From Yanshouia hominis (GTDB lineage: Bacteria; Bacillota; Clostridia; Oscillospirales; Ruminococcaceae), in NCBI GenBank assembly GCA_014385025.1, contig JACRTB010000006.1, positions 1 to 64,000 on the forward strand: a DNA stretch of 64,000 nucleotides, read 5' to 3'. Shown here piece by piece: positions 6,975 to 15,500 of the stretch (position 1 is its first letter; each line of letters starts with the position of its first letter). A program made the position numbers and the translations under genes. The notes under the pieces were generated by a model that worked only from the letters and a program-made list of their open reading frames with translations, made no database searches and was not told the DNA's origin.

Positions 6975-7793
6975 TCAGGCTGAGGCGAGATGATCGGAGG
7001 GGACGGGGGCCGCGGAGGAAGAGGGCGTGAGATCGTTATAGCCGATGAGCTTGCCGACCGCGACGATCCGGTTGCGGTTGGTGCCGATCGGGTCGCAGGA
7101 AATCAGTGAGACGATCGACTCGGTGCCGCTGTAGGTCACGCTCCAGTCGTTGGCCTTATGGATGGTGGTGGACTGCCATTCGTAGACATATTCCCGCCCG
7201 GCGTAGGTCAGGTAGATCCGGTCGCCGGCGGTGAGCTTGTGGATATCGTAAAATTCGCAGCCCTCGATATCCCGATGGCCCGAGATGCTGACATTGGGGT
7301 TGGGAATCACCGGGTCGGGCAGCGAGGCGCTGTTGAGCAGCACGACGCCGCTTTTCAGCAGCAGATCCCCTTCGCTGTTGCCGAAGAAATCGATCCGTTC
7401 CTGCCGGGTCATCGTCCCGTCGCGGAGCTTCTCCCGCACTTCGGGGGAAAAGCCGCCGACCACCCGGGTTTCCAGATTCAGGCGGGGGACCCGCAGCACC
7501 AGGTCGCCGTCGTTGTAGGCGAGCCTTTCCTTGGTCACGAACATTTTTCCGACCGGGTAGCCGCCCGGCACCTGTTCCGCCGCGGTGCCGGAGGAGGCGT
7601 CCGGCTGTTCCTGTGAGGGAGCGCCGGAGGCCTCCTCTCCGCCGGACGATGAGGAGGGCGCCTCGGAGCCGGGCGCCTGAGAGGAGACGGCCGCCGGCGT
7701 TTCACCGGGAGCGGTCTGTCCCCCGCATCCCGGAAGGAGGGAACCCGCCGCGAGGAAAAGCGTGAACATCACAATCGAAAGGGCTTTCTTCAT
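6975..7793 (-). CDS. Sortase-family transpeptidase carried on a lipoprotein anchor
   Basis: A 272-residue protein. Residues 1-23 form a lipoprotein signal (LLPGC, Cys23), residues 25-75 are a Ser/Glu/Ala-rich linker, and the rest is a sortase barrel. The catalytic residues are His173 in SGHRD, Cys233 in SLISC and Arg242 in NRNRIVAVG. Sortases cut a cell-wall sorting signal and join the protein to cell wall or to another subunit; the preferred motif cannot be told. Most sortases use a transmembrane anchor, so a lipid anchor is unusual. It is the first gene of the pilus-like operon, with its own promoter 45 bp upstream and GGAGG before the ATG. Together with the next gene it suggests covalent assembly at the surface. 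Confidence 0.9.
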   Translation of the reverse strand: MKKALSIVMFTLFLAAGSLLPGCGGQTAPGETPAAVSSQAPGSEAPSSSSGGEEASGAPSQEQPDASSGTAAEQVPGGYPVGKMFVTKERLAYNDGDLVLRVPRLNLETRVVGGFSPEVREKLRDGTMTRQERIDFFGNSEGDLLLKSGVVLLNSASLPDPVIPNPNVSISGHRDIEGCEFYDIHKLTAGDRIYLTYAGREYVYEWQSTTIHKANDWSVTYSGTESIVSLISCDPIGTNRNRIVAVGKLIGYNDLTPSSSAAPVPSDHLASA

Positions 7794-7835
7794 CGTATGC
7801 CTCCGTTACAAAATGGTCGTTGACATCACTTTTTC

Positions 7836-7864
7836 ATTATAATCAGTCACATTCAAAAAAGCAA
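7836..7864 (-). promoter_or_regulatory. Promoter of the sortase/pilus-like operon
   Basis: On the minus strand TTGCTT and TATAAT are separated by exactly 17 bases (-10 at 7836-7841, -35 at 7859-7864). The flanks are strongly AT-rich, in contrast to the genes. It drives the sortase gene and, by spacing, probably the whole run down to pilT. Confidence 0.75.
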
Positions 7865-7941
7865 ATTTTTCTGTTTTTCACAGCCTTTGAGAAAGTCACT
7901 GCAAAAGCAATAAAAAAGAAGAAAAAAGCAGATGAAACGAC

Positions 7942-7970
7942 TGGATTTTTCTGGCGTTCTCCTGTATAAT
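7942..7970 (+). promoter_or_regulatory. Promoter of the BTAD regulator gene
   Basis: An extended -10 box TGTATAAT (TATAAT at 7965-7970) sits 56 bases before the start codon, with a weak -35 (TGGATT) 17 bases further up. It is divergent from the sortase-operon promoter about 100 bp away, so the regulator and the surface operon share one control region. Confidence 0.65.
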
Positions 7971-8025
7971 GTTACACACAGGAATTCTGTGCCGGAGTGT
8001 CTACCGCCCGGCAGGAGGAAATATC

Positions 8026-9249
8026 ATGGGGAAAGCGCTTGCGCCGACACAGGAAAAAATTGCGATCACCATGCTTGGCGGATTTACCATGAGCTGCGCG
8101 GGCCGTTCGGTCAGCGATTCAGCCGGGAGAATCCATCAGGTGTGGAACCTTTTGGAGTACCTTATTGTCAACCGCGATCGGGAGGTTTCCCGCGATGAGC
8201 TGTCTGAGGTCCTCTGGGACGAGGAGGAGTGCGAAAATCCGCAGAACGCGCTGAAAAACCTCGTCTACCGCGCGCGGGGTGTGCTCAGCGACGCGGGAAT
8301 CGGCTCCGCGAGGGATCTGGTGAATCTACACCGGGGCTCCTACCGCTGGTCCGGAGAAATTCCCTGCAGCGTCGATACGGAGGAATTTGAGCGCCGCATC
8401 ACCGAGTTCCGCGATACGGCGCGGGACCCCGACGAGCGGATCGCGCGGGCGCAGGAGGCCCTTGCTCTTTACCGCGGCGAGTTTCTTCCGCTTTCCGCCA
8501 ATGAAAAGTGGGTAATTCCGCTTTCCGTCTACTACAAGTCGCTTTATTTCAGCTGCGTCACCGATCTCTGCGGCCTGCTTTTTGAAAAGGGGCAGTTTGC
8601 CGTGGCGGTGCGGATCTGCGCCCACGCGATGGAGATCGACCAGTTTGAGGAAGGGCCGCACCTCTGCTATCTCAAGGCCCTCGAAGCGCAGGGCAAGGCC
8701 GCCGCCGCGCTGGAGCACTATAACTATGCCAGCGAGCTTTTCTACCGGGAGCTGGGAGTTCAGCTTTCGGGCGAGATTCAGGAGGTCTACCGCCGGATTT
8801 CCGACGGCTTCAATGACGCCCAGACCGATCTGCAGTCGGTCAAACGGATGATGCTCGGGGAAGAGGCGCTGCGGCACGGCGCCTATTGCTGCAACTATGA
8901 GGTGTTCCGCAACCTTTACCGGATCGAGGCAAGGGCGGCGGTACGCACCGGGCAGGTCAGCTTTATCGGCATGATTTCGATCAGGGCGCCGTCCGGCGCG
9001 CCGCCCCTTGAAGGGGAGGCGCTGCAGTCGGTGATGGACGACCTGCTCGATGTGATCTGCGGCAGCCTGCGCAAGAACGACGTGGTTTCCCGGCTTTCGG
9101 TTTCACAGTATATCCTTCTGCTGCCGACCCAGACGCTGGAGAACGCCTACGCGGTGCTTGACCGCATCAAGAAGCGTTACCGCGAGGAACGGCATAAATA
9201 TAAGGCCGAGCTGACCACAAGCGCGCAGGCGCTCGACCCCATCAGCTAG
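8026..9249 (+). CDS. BTAD-type transcriptional regulator with degenerate GGDEF-like C-terminus
   Basis: A 407-residue protein. Residues about 10-105 form a winged-helix domain of the OmpR/SARP kind (ITMLGGFTMSCAGR ... LSEVLWDEEECENPQNALKNLVYRARG). Residues about 115-265 are the bacterial transcriptional activator (BTAD) TPR domain (ALALYRGEFLP ... YNYASELFYRELGVQLS). Residues about 290-395 look like a GGDEF fold (LRKNDVVSRLSVSQYILLLPTQTLENAYAVLDRI) in which the catalytic GGDEF loop is replaced by LSVSQ, so cyclase activity is not expected. The ATG at 8026 follows AGGAGG. Being transcribed away from the sortase/pilus-like operon, it is a good candidate for its regulator, but this is inference. 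A terminator-like hairpin follows. Confidence 0.85.
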   Translation: MGKALAPTQEKIAITMLGGFTMSCAGRSVSDSAGRIHQVWNLLEYLIVNRDREVSRDELSEVLWDEEECENPQNALKNLVYRARGVLSDAGIGSARDLVNLHRGSYRWSGEIPCSVDTEEFERRITEFRDTARDPDERIARAQEALALYRGEFLPLSANEKWVIPLSVYYKSLYFSCVTDLCGLLFEKGQFAVAVRICAHAMEIDQFEEGPHLCYLKALEAQGKAAAALEHYNYASELFYRELGVQLSGEIQEVYRRISDGFNDAQTDLQSVKRMMLGEEALRHGAYCCNYEVFRNLYRIEARAAVRTGQVSFIGMISIRAPSGAPPLEGEALQSVMDDLLDVICGSLRKNDVVSRLSVSQYILLLPTQTLENAYAVLDRIKKRYREERHKYKAELTTSAQALDPIS

Positions 9250-9269
9250 GCGCAAAGACAAAGGCATTC

Positions 9270-9299
9270 GGCGCTCCGGAGATTTCCGGGGCGCCTTTC
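9270..9299 (+). terminator. Terminator after the BTAD regulator gene
   Basis: An imperfect 10-11 bp GC-rich stem (GGCGCTCCGG / CCGGGGCGCC) with a short loop, followed by a brief T-rich stretch, 20 bases after the stop codon. Confidence 0.65.
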
Positions 9300-9474
9300 G
9301 GCGGTCCGGCCTCCCGCAAAGCCGGGGCCCTGAGCCGGCCCTGAAAGAATTTTGCACCGGCGGACACTTCAAAAGACGCTGAAAATTTCTCCGACCGCGC
9401 CTCCTGCCCCACGGCCCCGCCAAGGGCGTGGGCCGGGAAACCGGCGCGGGAGCCCGGGGCTCTCCGTCTCCGCC

Positions 9475-9527
9475 AAAATCCGCGTTGCAAGGCCAAAAAT
9501 GGCGTTTGCAACGCGGATTTTATTTTG
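9475..9527. terminator. Strong intergenic hairpin
   Basis: A perfect 16-bp stem (9475-9490 pairing with 9506-9521) with a 15-base loop, followed by ATTTTG on the plus strand. The stem begins with AAAA and ends with TTTT, so it could work in both directions. No gene lies directly before it on either strand. Confidence 0.6.
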
Positions 9528-9660
9528 TTCGTTAAACGCTGAGAAAAGCTATAAAAAGCGTCAAATTACGTACAATATTAATGCAAAGCTATTGACAAAA
9601 AAAGCGGAGGCGTTGGCCCCCGTTTTCCTTCCTGCTTCCCTTTCCGTTTCTCTTCTGCCC

Positions 9661-9785
9661 GCCCGCCTTACCGGTGCGCGGCGCGTCCGAGCGGGGGAGG
9701 CTTAATCAGCAGCTTGAGCTTCTCTTCGCCAATCGCCTTACCGGTACGCGGCGCGTCCGAGCGGGGGAGGCGGCGCCGATTGGCG
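9661..9785. repeat. Pair of direct repeats of a GC-rich intergenic element, 70 bp apart
   Basis: CGCCTTACCGGTGCGCGGCG and its near copy with one change recur at about 9664 and 9734, each continuing to GAGCGGGGGAGGC. A related version (CGCCCGGTGCGCGGCGCGCC) is found at about 12270. A short inverted pair, CGCCAATCG / CGATTGGCG, flanks the second copy. Confidence 0.7.
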
Positions 9786-9854
9786 GTCCGCTTTGCCGAT
9801 TCCTGAAGAGAAAGCTTTCGCCTTCACCAGCGAAGTTAAAGGTTTTATGTATAA

Positions 9855-9896
9855 AAAAGGAAGGGCCGCTGCTTTCGGGCAGCGGCCCTTCCTTTT
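9855..9896. terminator. Perfect 18-bp stem, bidirectional terminator-like hairpin
   Basis: 9855-9872 pairs without mismatch with 9879-9896 around a 6-base loop. The stem starts with AAAA and ends with TTTT, giving the look of a bidirectional terminator. There is no recognised gene within 600 bp on either side, so what transcript it ends is unknown. Confidence 0.7.
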
Positions 9897-10404
9897 ACAT
9901 GCTTTGGCGATGAATCCCCGGCTCTGCTGGGGAGAGTAAAAAATCTTTCGCTTCAGGCATTGAGCGAAGCGGGAAACGAACGACTGCTTTACGATTATCA
10001 AAAAGCTGCTGTTGGAACAGAAATCGCCTGTTTACGGGCTGACGTGCAAGTGATGCAGAAGACAGATGATTCAGTGCCTCTTGAAAGGCTTGCCGGTGTG
10101 AAGACTTTTTGACGGGAACGGGTCTGCCCGCTCCTTCAGACGGGCATGACACAGACGGCAGGCGGTTATCGCGCCATAGGTGACAGAGTCTCTTGAGAGG
10201 CTTGCCGGTGTGAAGACCTTCTGGGGCTTACACAGGATCATCGGATTAACCGGGGGTCCTGACTTTCGGCGCAGGGAAGCAGAGCGCCCGCAGGGACATC
10301 AGTGCAAAATGGCCGAGGCGTCTCCTTCCGCCCGCGCGGGAACAGAGCGCCCGCAGGGACATTGGCGGAAACGGCCATACCGCTGTTTTTGGCGGCGCGG
10401 GAAA
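9897..10404. other. Non-coding stretch with short direct repeats
   Basis: No convincing gene. Two direct repeats stand out: GGCTTGCCGGTGTGAAGAC at about 10088 and 10200 (112 bp apart), and AGAGCGCCCGCAGGGACAT at about 10283 and 10345 (62 bp apart). Open frames here lack ribosome binding sites and do not resemble known proteins. Confidence 0.6.
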
Positions 10405-11400
10405 TCAGTCTTCCTTTTTCGCCGGTTCGGGGGTGGGGGCCGGGGCGGTTTTGGACCGCTTGGCCCGACGGCCGCGGCGCACCGCGCGGATGATGAAAAG
10501 AATCGCCAGCACCGGCAGGACAAGGAAGAGCAGGATGCTGGGCAGCGCTTCGACGGCGAAGAGGACAAGACCCTCGGCGATGTCGCCCATCCGTTCGACC
10601 GAACGGCTCCATGCCGCGGCGATCCGTTCCCCAAACGATTTGGGCTGAATGGACGGCTGCTGGTAATCAACCACCTCGGAGAGGTCGATGTTCAGCGTCG
10701 AGTAGGAAACCTGGCTGTCCATCCTCCGCAGGGAAGCGGTCAGCGATTCGATTTCATAGCGCACTTCGGAAAGCGCCTGTTCGAGGGTAATCACGTCGTC
10801 GAGTTTCTCGGCCTTTGAGAGGATGTCGAGCAGCCGTTCCTCCTGCAGCTCGAGGGAGCGCAGCCGTGCCTCGCTGTCAAAATAGCGGTCGGTAATGTCG
10901 TCGGACGAGGTGCTGCGGGAGACGATATTGCAGAAGCCCCCGGCGGCGCTGATGACCGCGTCGAGCTGTTCGGCGGGCACCCGGGCGGTGATCGAGGCGC
11001 TGCGGGAATAGTAACCGCTCTGGCGGAGGCTGCGGCCGTCCTCACTCTGGCTTTCGATATAGCCTCCCTTTTCGGAGATCAGGGCCGAAAGGGAGGAGAG
11101 GGCCGTGTCAAACTCCTTGGTTTCGAGGGAAAGCCAGGCGTTGCGGACAATTTTTCGGGAGCTGTCCACCGGAGCGCTCTGCCCGGCCGCGGAATTCACC
11201 CTGGCCGCCGCATCGGTCGCGGCCTCAGTCATTTCCATGGCGGCGGGCGCCTCGGGCGCAAAGTCGGCCTTCATCATCGAGGGCGAGGCATAAGCGGCGG
11301 TCGAGGAAGCGGACGCGCCGGAGGAGGCCCCGCAGGCGGCGAGGACAAGGCAAACCGCAAGCAGCAGAGCTGCAAGAGAGCGGCAGGAATTTCGTTTCAT
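10405..11400 (-). CDS. DUF4349-family lipoprotein
   Basis: A 331-residue lipoprotein: signal peptide with lipobox LVLAAC (Cys about residue 23), an Ala/Ser-rich linker, and a DUF4349 domain (about residues 65-265) that opens with SSRKIVRNAWLSLETKEFD and contains a long helical segment (SLELQEERLLDILSKAEKLDDVITLEQALSEVRYEIESL). A transmembrane helix (about residues 275-300, LFAVEALPSILLFLVLPVLAILFII) and a basic Lys/Arg tail (RRGRRAKRSK) follow. The family is widespread and has no known function. The ATG has AAGGGAG upstream. It stands alone between two long non-coding stretches. Confidence 0.87.
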   Translation of the reverse strand: MKRNSCRSLAALLLAVCLVLAACGASSGASASSTAAYASPSMMKADFAPEAPAAMEMTEAATDAAARVNSAAGQSAPVDSSRKIVRNAWLSLETKEFDTALSSLSALISEKGGYIESQSEDGRSLRQSGYYSRSASITARVPAEQLDAVISAAGGFCNIVSRSTSSDDITDRYFDSEARLRSLELQEERLLDILSKAEKLDDVITLEQALSEVRYEIESLTASLRRMDSQVSYSTLNIDLSEVVDYQQPSIQPKSFGERIAAAWSRSVERMGDIAEGLVLFAVEALPSILLFLVLPVLAILFIIRAVRRGRRAKRSKTAPAPTPEPAKKED

Positions 11401-12465
11401 CACAATTCTCCCTTCTGTTCGTTGAAAAGTGGGTCCCTTCATCAACAGGGTGCAAAATTGGCAAAAAATTGTTGCGGCCGATGGTCCGGCGAAAAAAATT
11501 TACTTTTTGAGCCGAAAAGACAGCTCTGCCCGGAAAATGAAATTCCGATTTGAAATTAGGATGGATCGCCTTCATGCACGGTTTGTACTCAGGAAGGAGC
11601 GCGTTTTACAGAGGCAAAGGATTTCGGGTGGAATGAGCCTGCCCCCCCGGCGTGCTGTCACCCTTTCAAACAGCCATAGTTCGCGGAATAAGGGAAAGTC
11701 TCCGGCCGGAAGAAAGCAGACGATTTTGATACGCCGTCTCCTTTCGAAAAAACGACACCTTTCGACGGCTGAATTAAAATCCAATTGGGAATAATTCATT
11801 CGATTTCAACGCATGGTGTATTTTTGGAGGAAAAACTGCATTTTACGGCAGCAAACAGAAATTCCCAAATGGAATAAACGGCATAATTTCAACATAACGT
11901 CTATTCTTAAAACGCCCTTTTGTGATGGCGGTCATAGCCGCCGGTTAAACCAGCGGTTTGAGTAAGCCTCGTAAGCACTCCCTACAGCCGGAGATCACAA
12001 GACGCGCCGGACATTTTTACCCGCGTTGCTTTTTCTGCCGCTCGTTCGCGCGGAGGATTTTTTCTGCCTCATGTTTTTTAGCTGTCAGCCGGGCGGTTGT
12101 TCATTCGCGCCGCTTTCTACTGAAATAAAAGGGTTCCCCGCACCGGCGAAACGGGAGGATTAAGTCAGCTGTGAAAGGGCTTTGTACCGGAAAATCTCAC
12201 AAGAAGCGCTGATAATTTTTTCGTCTGCACCACCCGCCCTTTCCCGTCCGTTCCCCCCTCTTCCCGCAGTCCGCCCGGTGCGCGGCGCGCCCGGGCGGAG
12301 GGCGGCTGTGTGGACGAAAGATCCGCTCGGATTCCTATTCCGGCATTGTGGCACACCCGGGCGGAGGACGCTGCCGTCGCGTTGTCCGCTTCGCTTTATT
12401 CTTGTGGAGGAAGCCCTTCCCGCACCGGCCAAGCGGGTGGTTCCATCCGCCAAAGCCGTGCAAAA
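11401..12465. other. Long intergenic region without a recognised gene
   Basis: About 1.1 kb. The part 11440-11930 is AT-richer than the genes around it, the part 12010-12440 is mixed. It holds a plus-strand frame at 11429-11794 without a ribosome binding site or family resemblance, a GC-rich dispersed element at about 12265-12300 related to those at 9664 and 9734, and no tRNA or known riboswitch that I can see. Confidence 0.5.
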
Positions 12466-12498
12466 TAAAATCCCGTCCGGATTTTCGGATGGGATTTT
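12466..12498 (-). terminator. Terminator of purL
   Basis: AAAATCCC ... GGGATTTT with an inner TCCG/CGGA pair around GATTTT forms a stem that on the minus strand ends in a T-run, 14 bases past the purL stop. Confidence 0.8.
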
Positions 12499-12511
12499 AA
12501 CAAATGGTTGA

Positions 12512-15500
12512 TTATTTGGTGAAATAATGTACTGCGCCGAGGAAAAGCTTCTGTTCCTTCGCACCGGGGATGTTCTTGTGCACAAACGCCCCGCAGCGTT
12601 CCGAGTGGCCCATCTTGGCGAGAATCCGCCCGTCGGGGGAGGTGATTGCCTCGATGGCGCAGTCCGAGAAGTTGGGATTATACTCGGTGTCGAGGGTGGG
12701 GCGGCCGTCGGGGCCGACATACTGCGCCGCGATCTGGCCGTTTTTGGCAAGCTGTTCGATCAGGGCGGGTTCGGCGACAAAGCGGCCCTCGCCGTGCGAC
12801 ACCGGAATCATGTGGATGTCCCCGACCTTCTCATACATGAGCCAGGGCGAACGGTTGGAGCAGATGCGGGTGGCGACCAGCTTGGACTGGTGCCGCCCGA
12901 TCCGGTTGAAGGTGAGGGTGGGGGCGCCGCCGGTCGGTTCGACGATCTTTCCGTAGGGGACGAGGCCGAGCTTGACCAGCGCCTGAAAGCCATTGCAGAT
13001 GCCCAGCATCAGGCCATCGCGGCGCTCCATGAGGTCGGCGACCGCGTCTCCGATGCGGGGATTGCGGAAAAAGGCGGTGATAAACTTGCCCGAGCCCTCC
13101 GGCTCGTCGCCGCCCGAGAAGCCGCCGGGCACCGCGATGATGTTGCATTCGCGGATCAGGCGCTCGAATTCGCGGGCCGACCACTCGATGTCGGCGGCCG
13201 AGAGGTTGCGGACGATGAAGGTTTCGGTCTCGGCGCCGGCGCGCTCAAAAGCGCGGGCGGTGTCGTATTCGCAGTTGGTTCCCGCAAAGACCGGCAGCAG
13301 CACCCGGGGCTTCGCCGTTTTGACGGCGGGCGAGGGCCACGAAACGGCGTTCTCGCCGGTAAAGACCGGCACCGCCGTCTTGGGGGTGGGCAGGCGGTAG
13401 GGATAGACGGGGGCGAGCCGGTTGGCGTAGTCCTCGAAGTATCCCGCGAGGTCGTAGGTCCGGCCCGCATGGGTGAGGGTGAAGGAATCGACCGTTTCGG
13501 CAATCTTGATCACCCCGGCCGGAAGCTCGTCGCAGGAGATGATCACGGCGGCGGGATGGCGCTCGAACCAGAAATCGTCGGAGAAGCCGTCGCAGAGGGT
13601 TACGCCGATCCGGTTGCCGAGCGACATTTTGAAGAGGCCCTCCGCGATGCCGCCCGCCTCGCAGACCCATGCCGCGCGGACCCGATGTCCGGCGATGAGC
13701 TTTTCAAGGCTGTCGATCATCTGGCGGACGCTGTCGAGATCGGGCACGCCGTTCTGATCGGCAGCCGGCATCATCAGCCCGATCTGGGAGCCGGCGCGTT
13801 CAAATTCGGGGGACAGGATGTTGGCCGCGTCGGCGGTCGAGACGGCGAAGGAAACGAGGGTGGGGGGCACGTCGATGTGCTCAAAGCTGCCGGACATCGA
13901 ATCCTTGCCGCCGATGGCGCCGCACTCGAGGGCAAGCTGCGCGTCGAGGGCGCCGAGCAGGGCGGCCAGCGGCTTGCCCCAGCGGGTTTCGTCGCGGCGC
14001 AGCCGCTCAAAGTACTCCTGGAAGGAGAGCCAGCAGCGTTTTCTCGAGCCGCCCGCGGCGACGACCTTGGCGATCGATTCCGAGACGGCGGTGACGGCGC
14101 TGGCGTAGGGATCGGTGATGGTGGGATCGAAGCCGTAGGCCATGATCGAAGCGGTGTTGGTTTCGCCGCTGGTGACCGGGATTTTAGCGGCCATCGCCTG
14201 GGCGGGAGTCTCCTGCCAGCGGCCGCCGAAGGGGGAAAGGACGGTGTTGCCGCCGATCGAGGAATCGAAGCGTTCGACCAGCCCCTTCTGGGAGCAGACG
14301 TTGAGATCGGTGACGGTGCGGCGCAGGCGTTCCCCGAACGAGAGGAATTCGCTGCTGGCCGGAGCCGCGGCCGGAGCCGTCACCCGCACGCAGACATGCT
14401 TGGGGGCGCCGTTCGAGCTGAGGAATTCGCGGGAGAGGTCAACGATGGTCCTGCCGCGCCAGACCATCCGCATCCGGCCGGTCGCGGTGACCCTGGCCAC
14501 GGGGGTTCCCTGCAGGTTTTCGGTCGCGGCAAGCTCGAGGAAGCGCGCGGCCTTCTCCTCGTCGAGGACGACGGCCATCCGCTCCTGCGATTCGCTGATC
14601 GCCAGCTCGGTGCCGTCAAGCCCCTCATACTTTTTGGGGACGGCGTCGAGATCGATGTCGAGGCTGTCGGCCAGCTCGCCGATCGCCACCGACACACCGC
14701 CCGCGCCGAAGTCGTTGCAGCGCTTGATCATCCGCGCGGCCTCCGGGTTGCGGAACAGCCGCTGGAGCTTGCGTTCCTCGGGGGCGTTGCCCTTCTGCAC
14801 CTCGGCCCCGCATTCGGTGAGGCTTTCGGCCGAGTGCGCCTTCGAGGAACCGGTCGCGCCGCCGCAGCCGTCCCGTCCGGTCTTGCCGCCGAGCAGCACG
14901 ATGACGTCCCCCGGCTCGGGCGCGGTCCGCACGACATTTTCGGCGGGAGCCGCGGCGATGACCGCGCCGATCTCCATCCGCTTGGCGACATAGCCGGGGT
15001 GGTAGATCTCACGCACCAGCCCGGTCGCAAGGCCGATCTGGTTGCCGTAGGAGGAATAGCCCGCCGCCGCGCCGGTGACGATCTTGCGCTGGGGCAGCTT
15101 GCCGGGGATGGTTTCGGAAATGGGCTTGAGCGGGTCGGCCGCGCCGGTGACCCGCATCGCCTGATAGACATAGCTGCGCCCCGAAAGCGGGTCGCGGATC
15201 GCGCCGCCCAGACAGGTGGCGGCCCCGCCGAACGGCTCGATTTCGGTCGGATGGTTGTGGGTTTCGTTCTTGAACATCAAAAGCCACTGCTCGTCCCTGC
15301 CGCCGATATCGACGGTGATCTTCACCGAGCAGGCGTTGATCTCCTCCGACTCGTCGAGGTCGGGCAGCATACCGCGCTTCTTCAGCGCCTTGGCGCCGAT
15401 GGTGGCGAGGTCCATCAGGGTGACGGGACGCGAGGCGCGCCCCACCTCGGCGCGCAGCTCGAGGTAGCGCTTATAGGACTGCCGCACCGCCGGGGATTCG

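Noticed and set aside
4458-6983. 841-codon open frame opposite the gspF and transglutaminase genes
   Set aside because: Antisense shadow; its repeat-rich part is only the complement of the 75-bp coding repeats.
9895-10152. 85-codon frame after the 18-bp hairpin
   Set aside because: Begins in the hairpin, lacks a ribosome binding site and resembles no family.
11429-11794. 121-codon frame in the gap after the DUF4349 gene
   Set aside because: No ribosome binding site, no recognisable fold or family, and composition like non-coding DNA.
11930-12000. Possible tRNA-like segment
   Set aside because: Some paired blocks are seen but no T-loop GTTCGAATC-like sequence or cloverleaf; no tRNA gene was found anywhere in the window.
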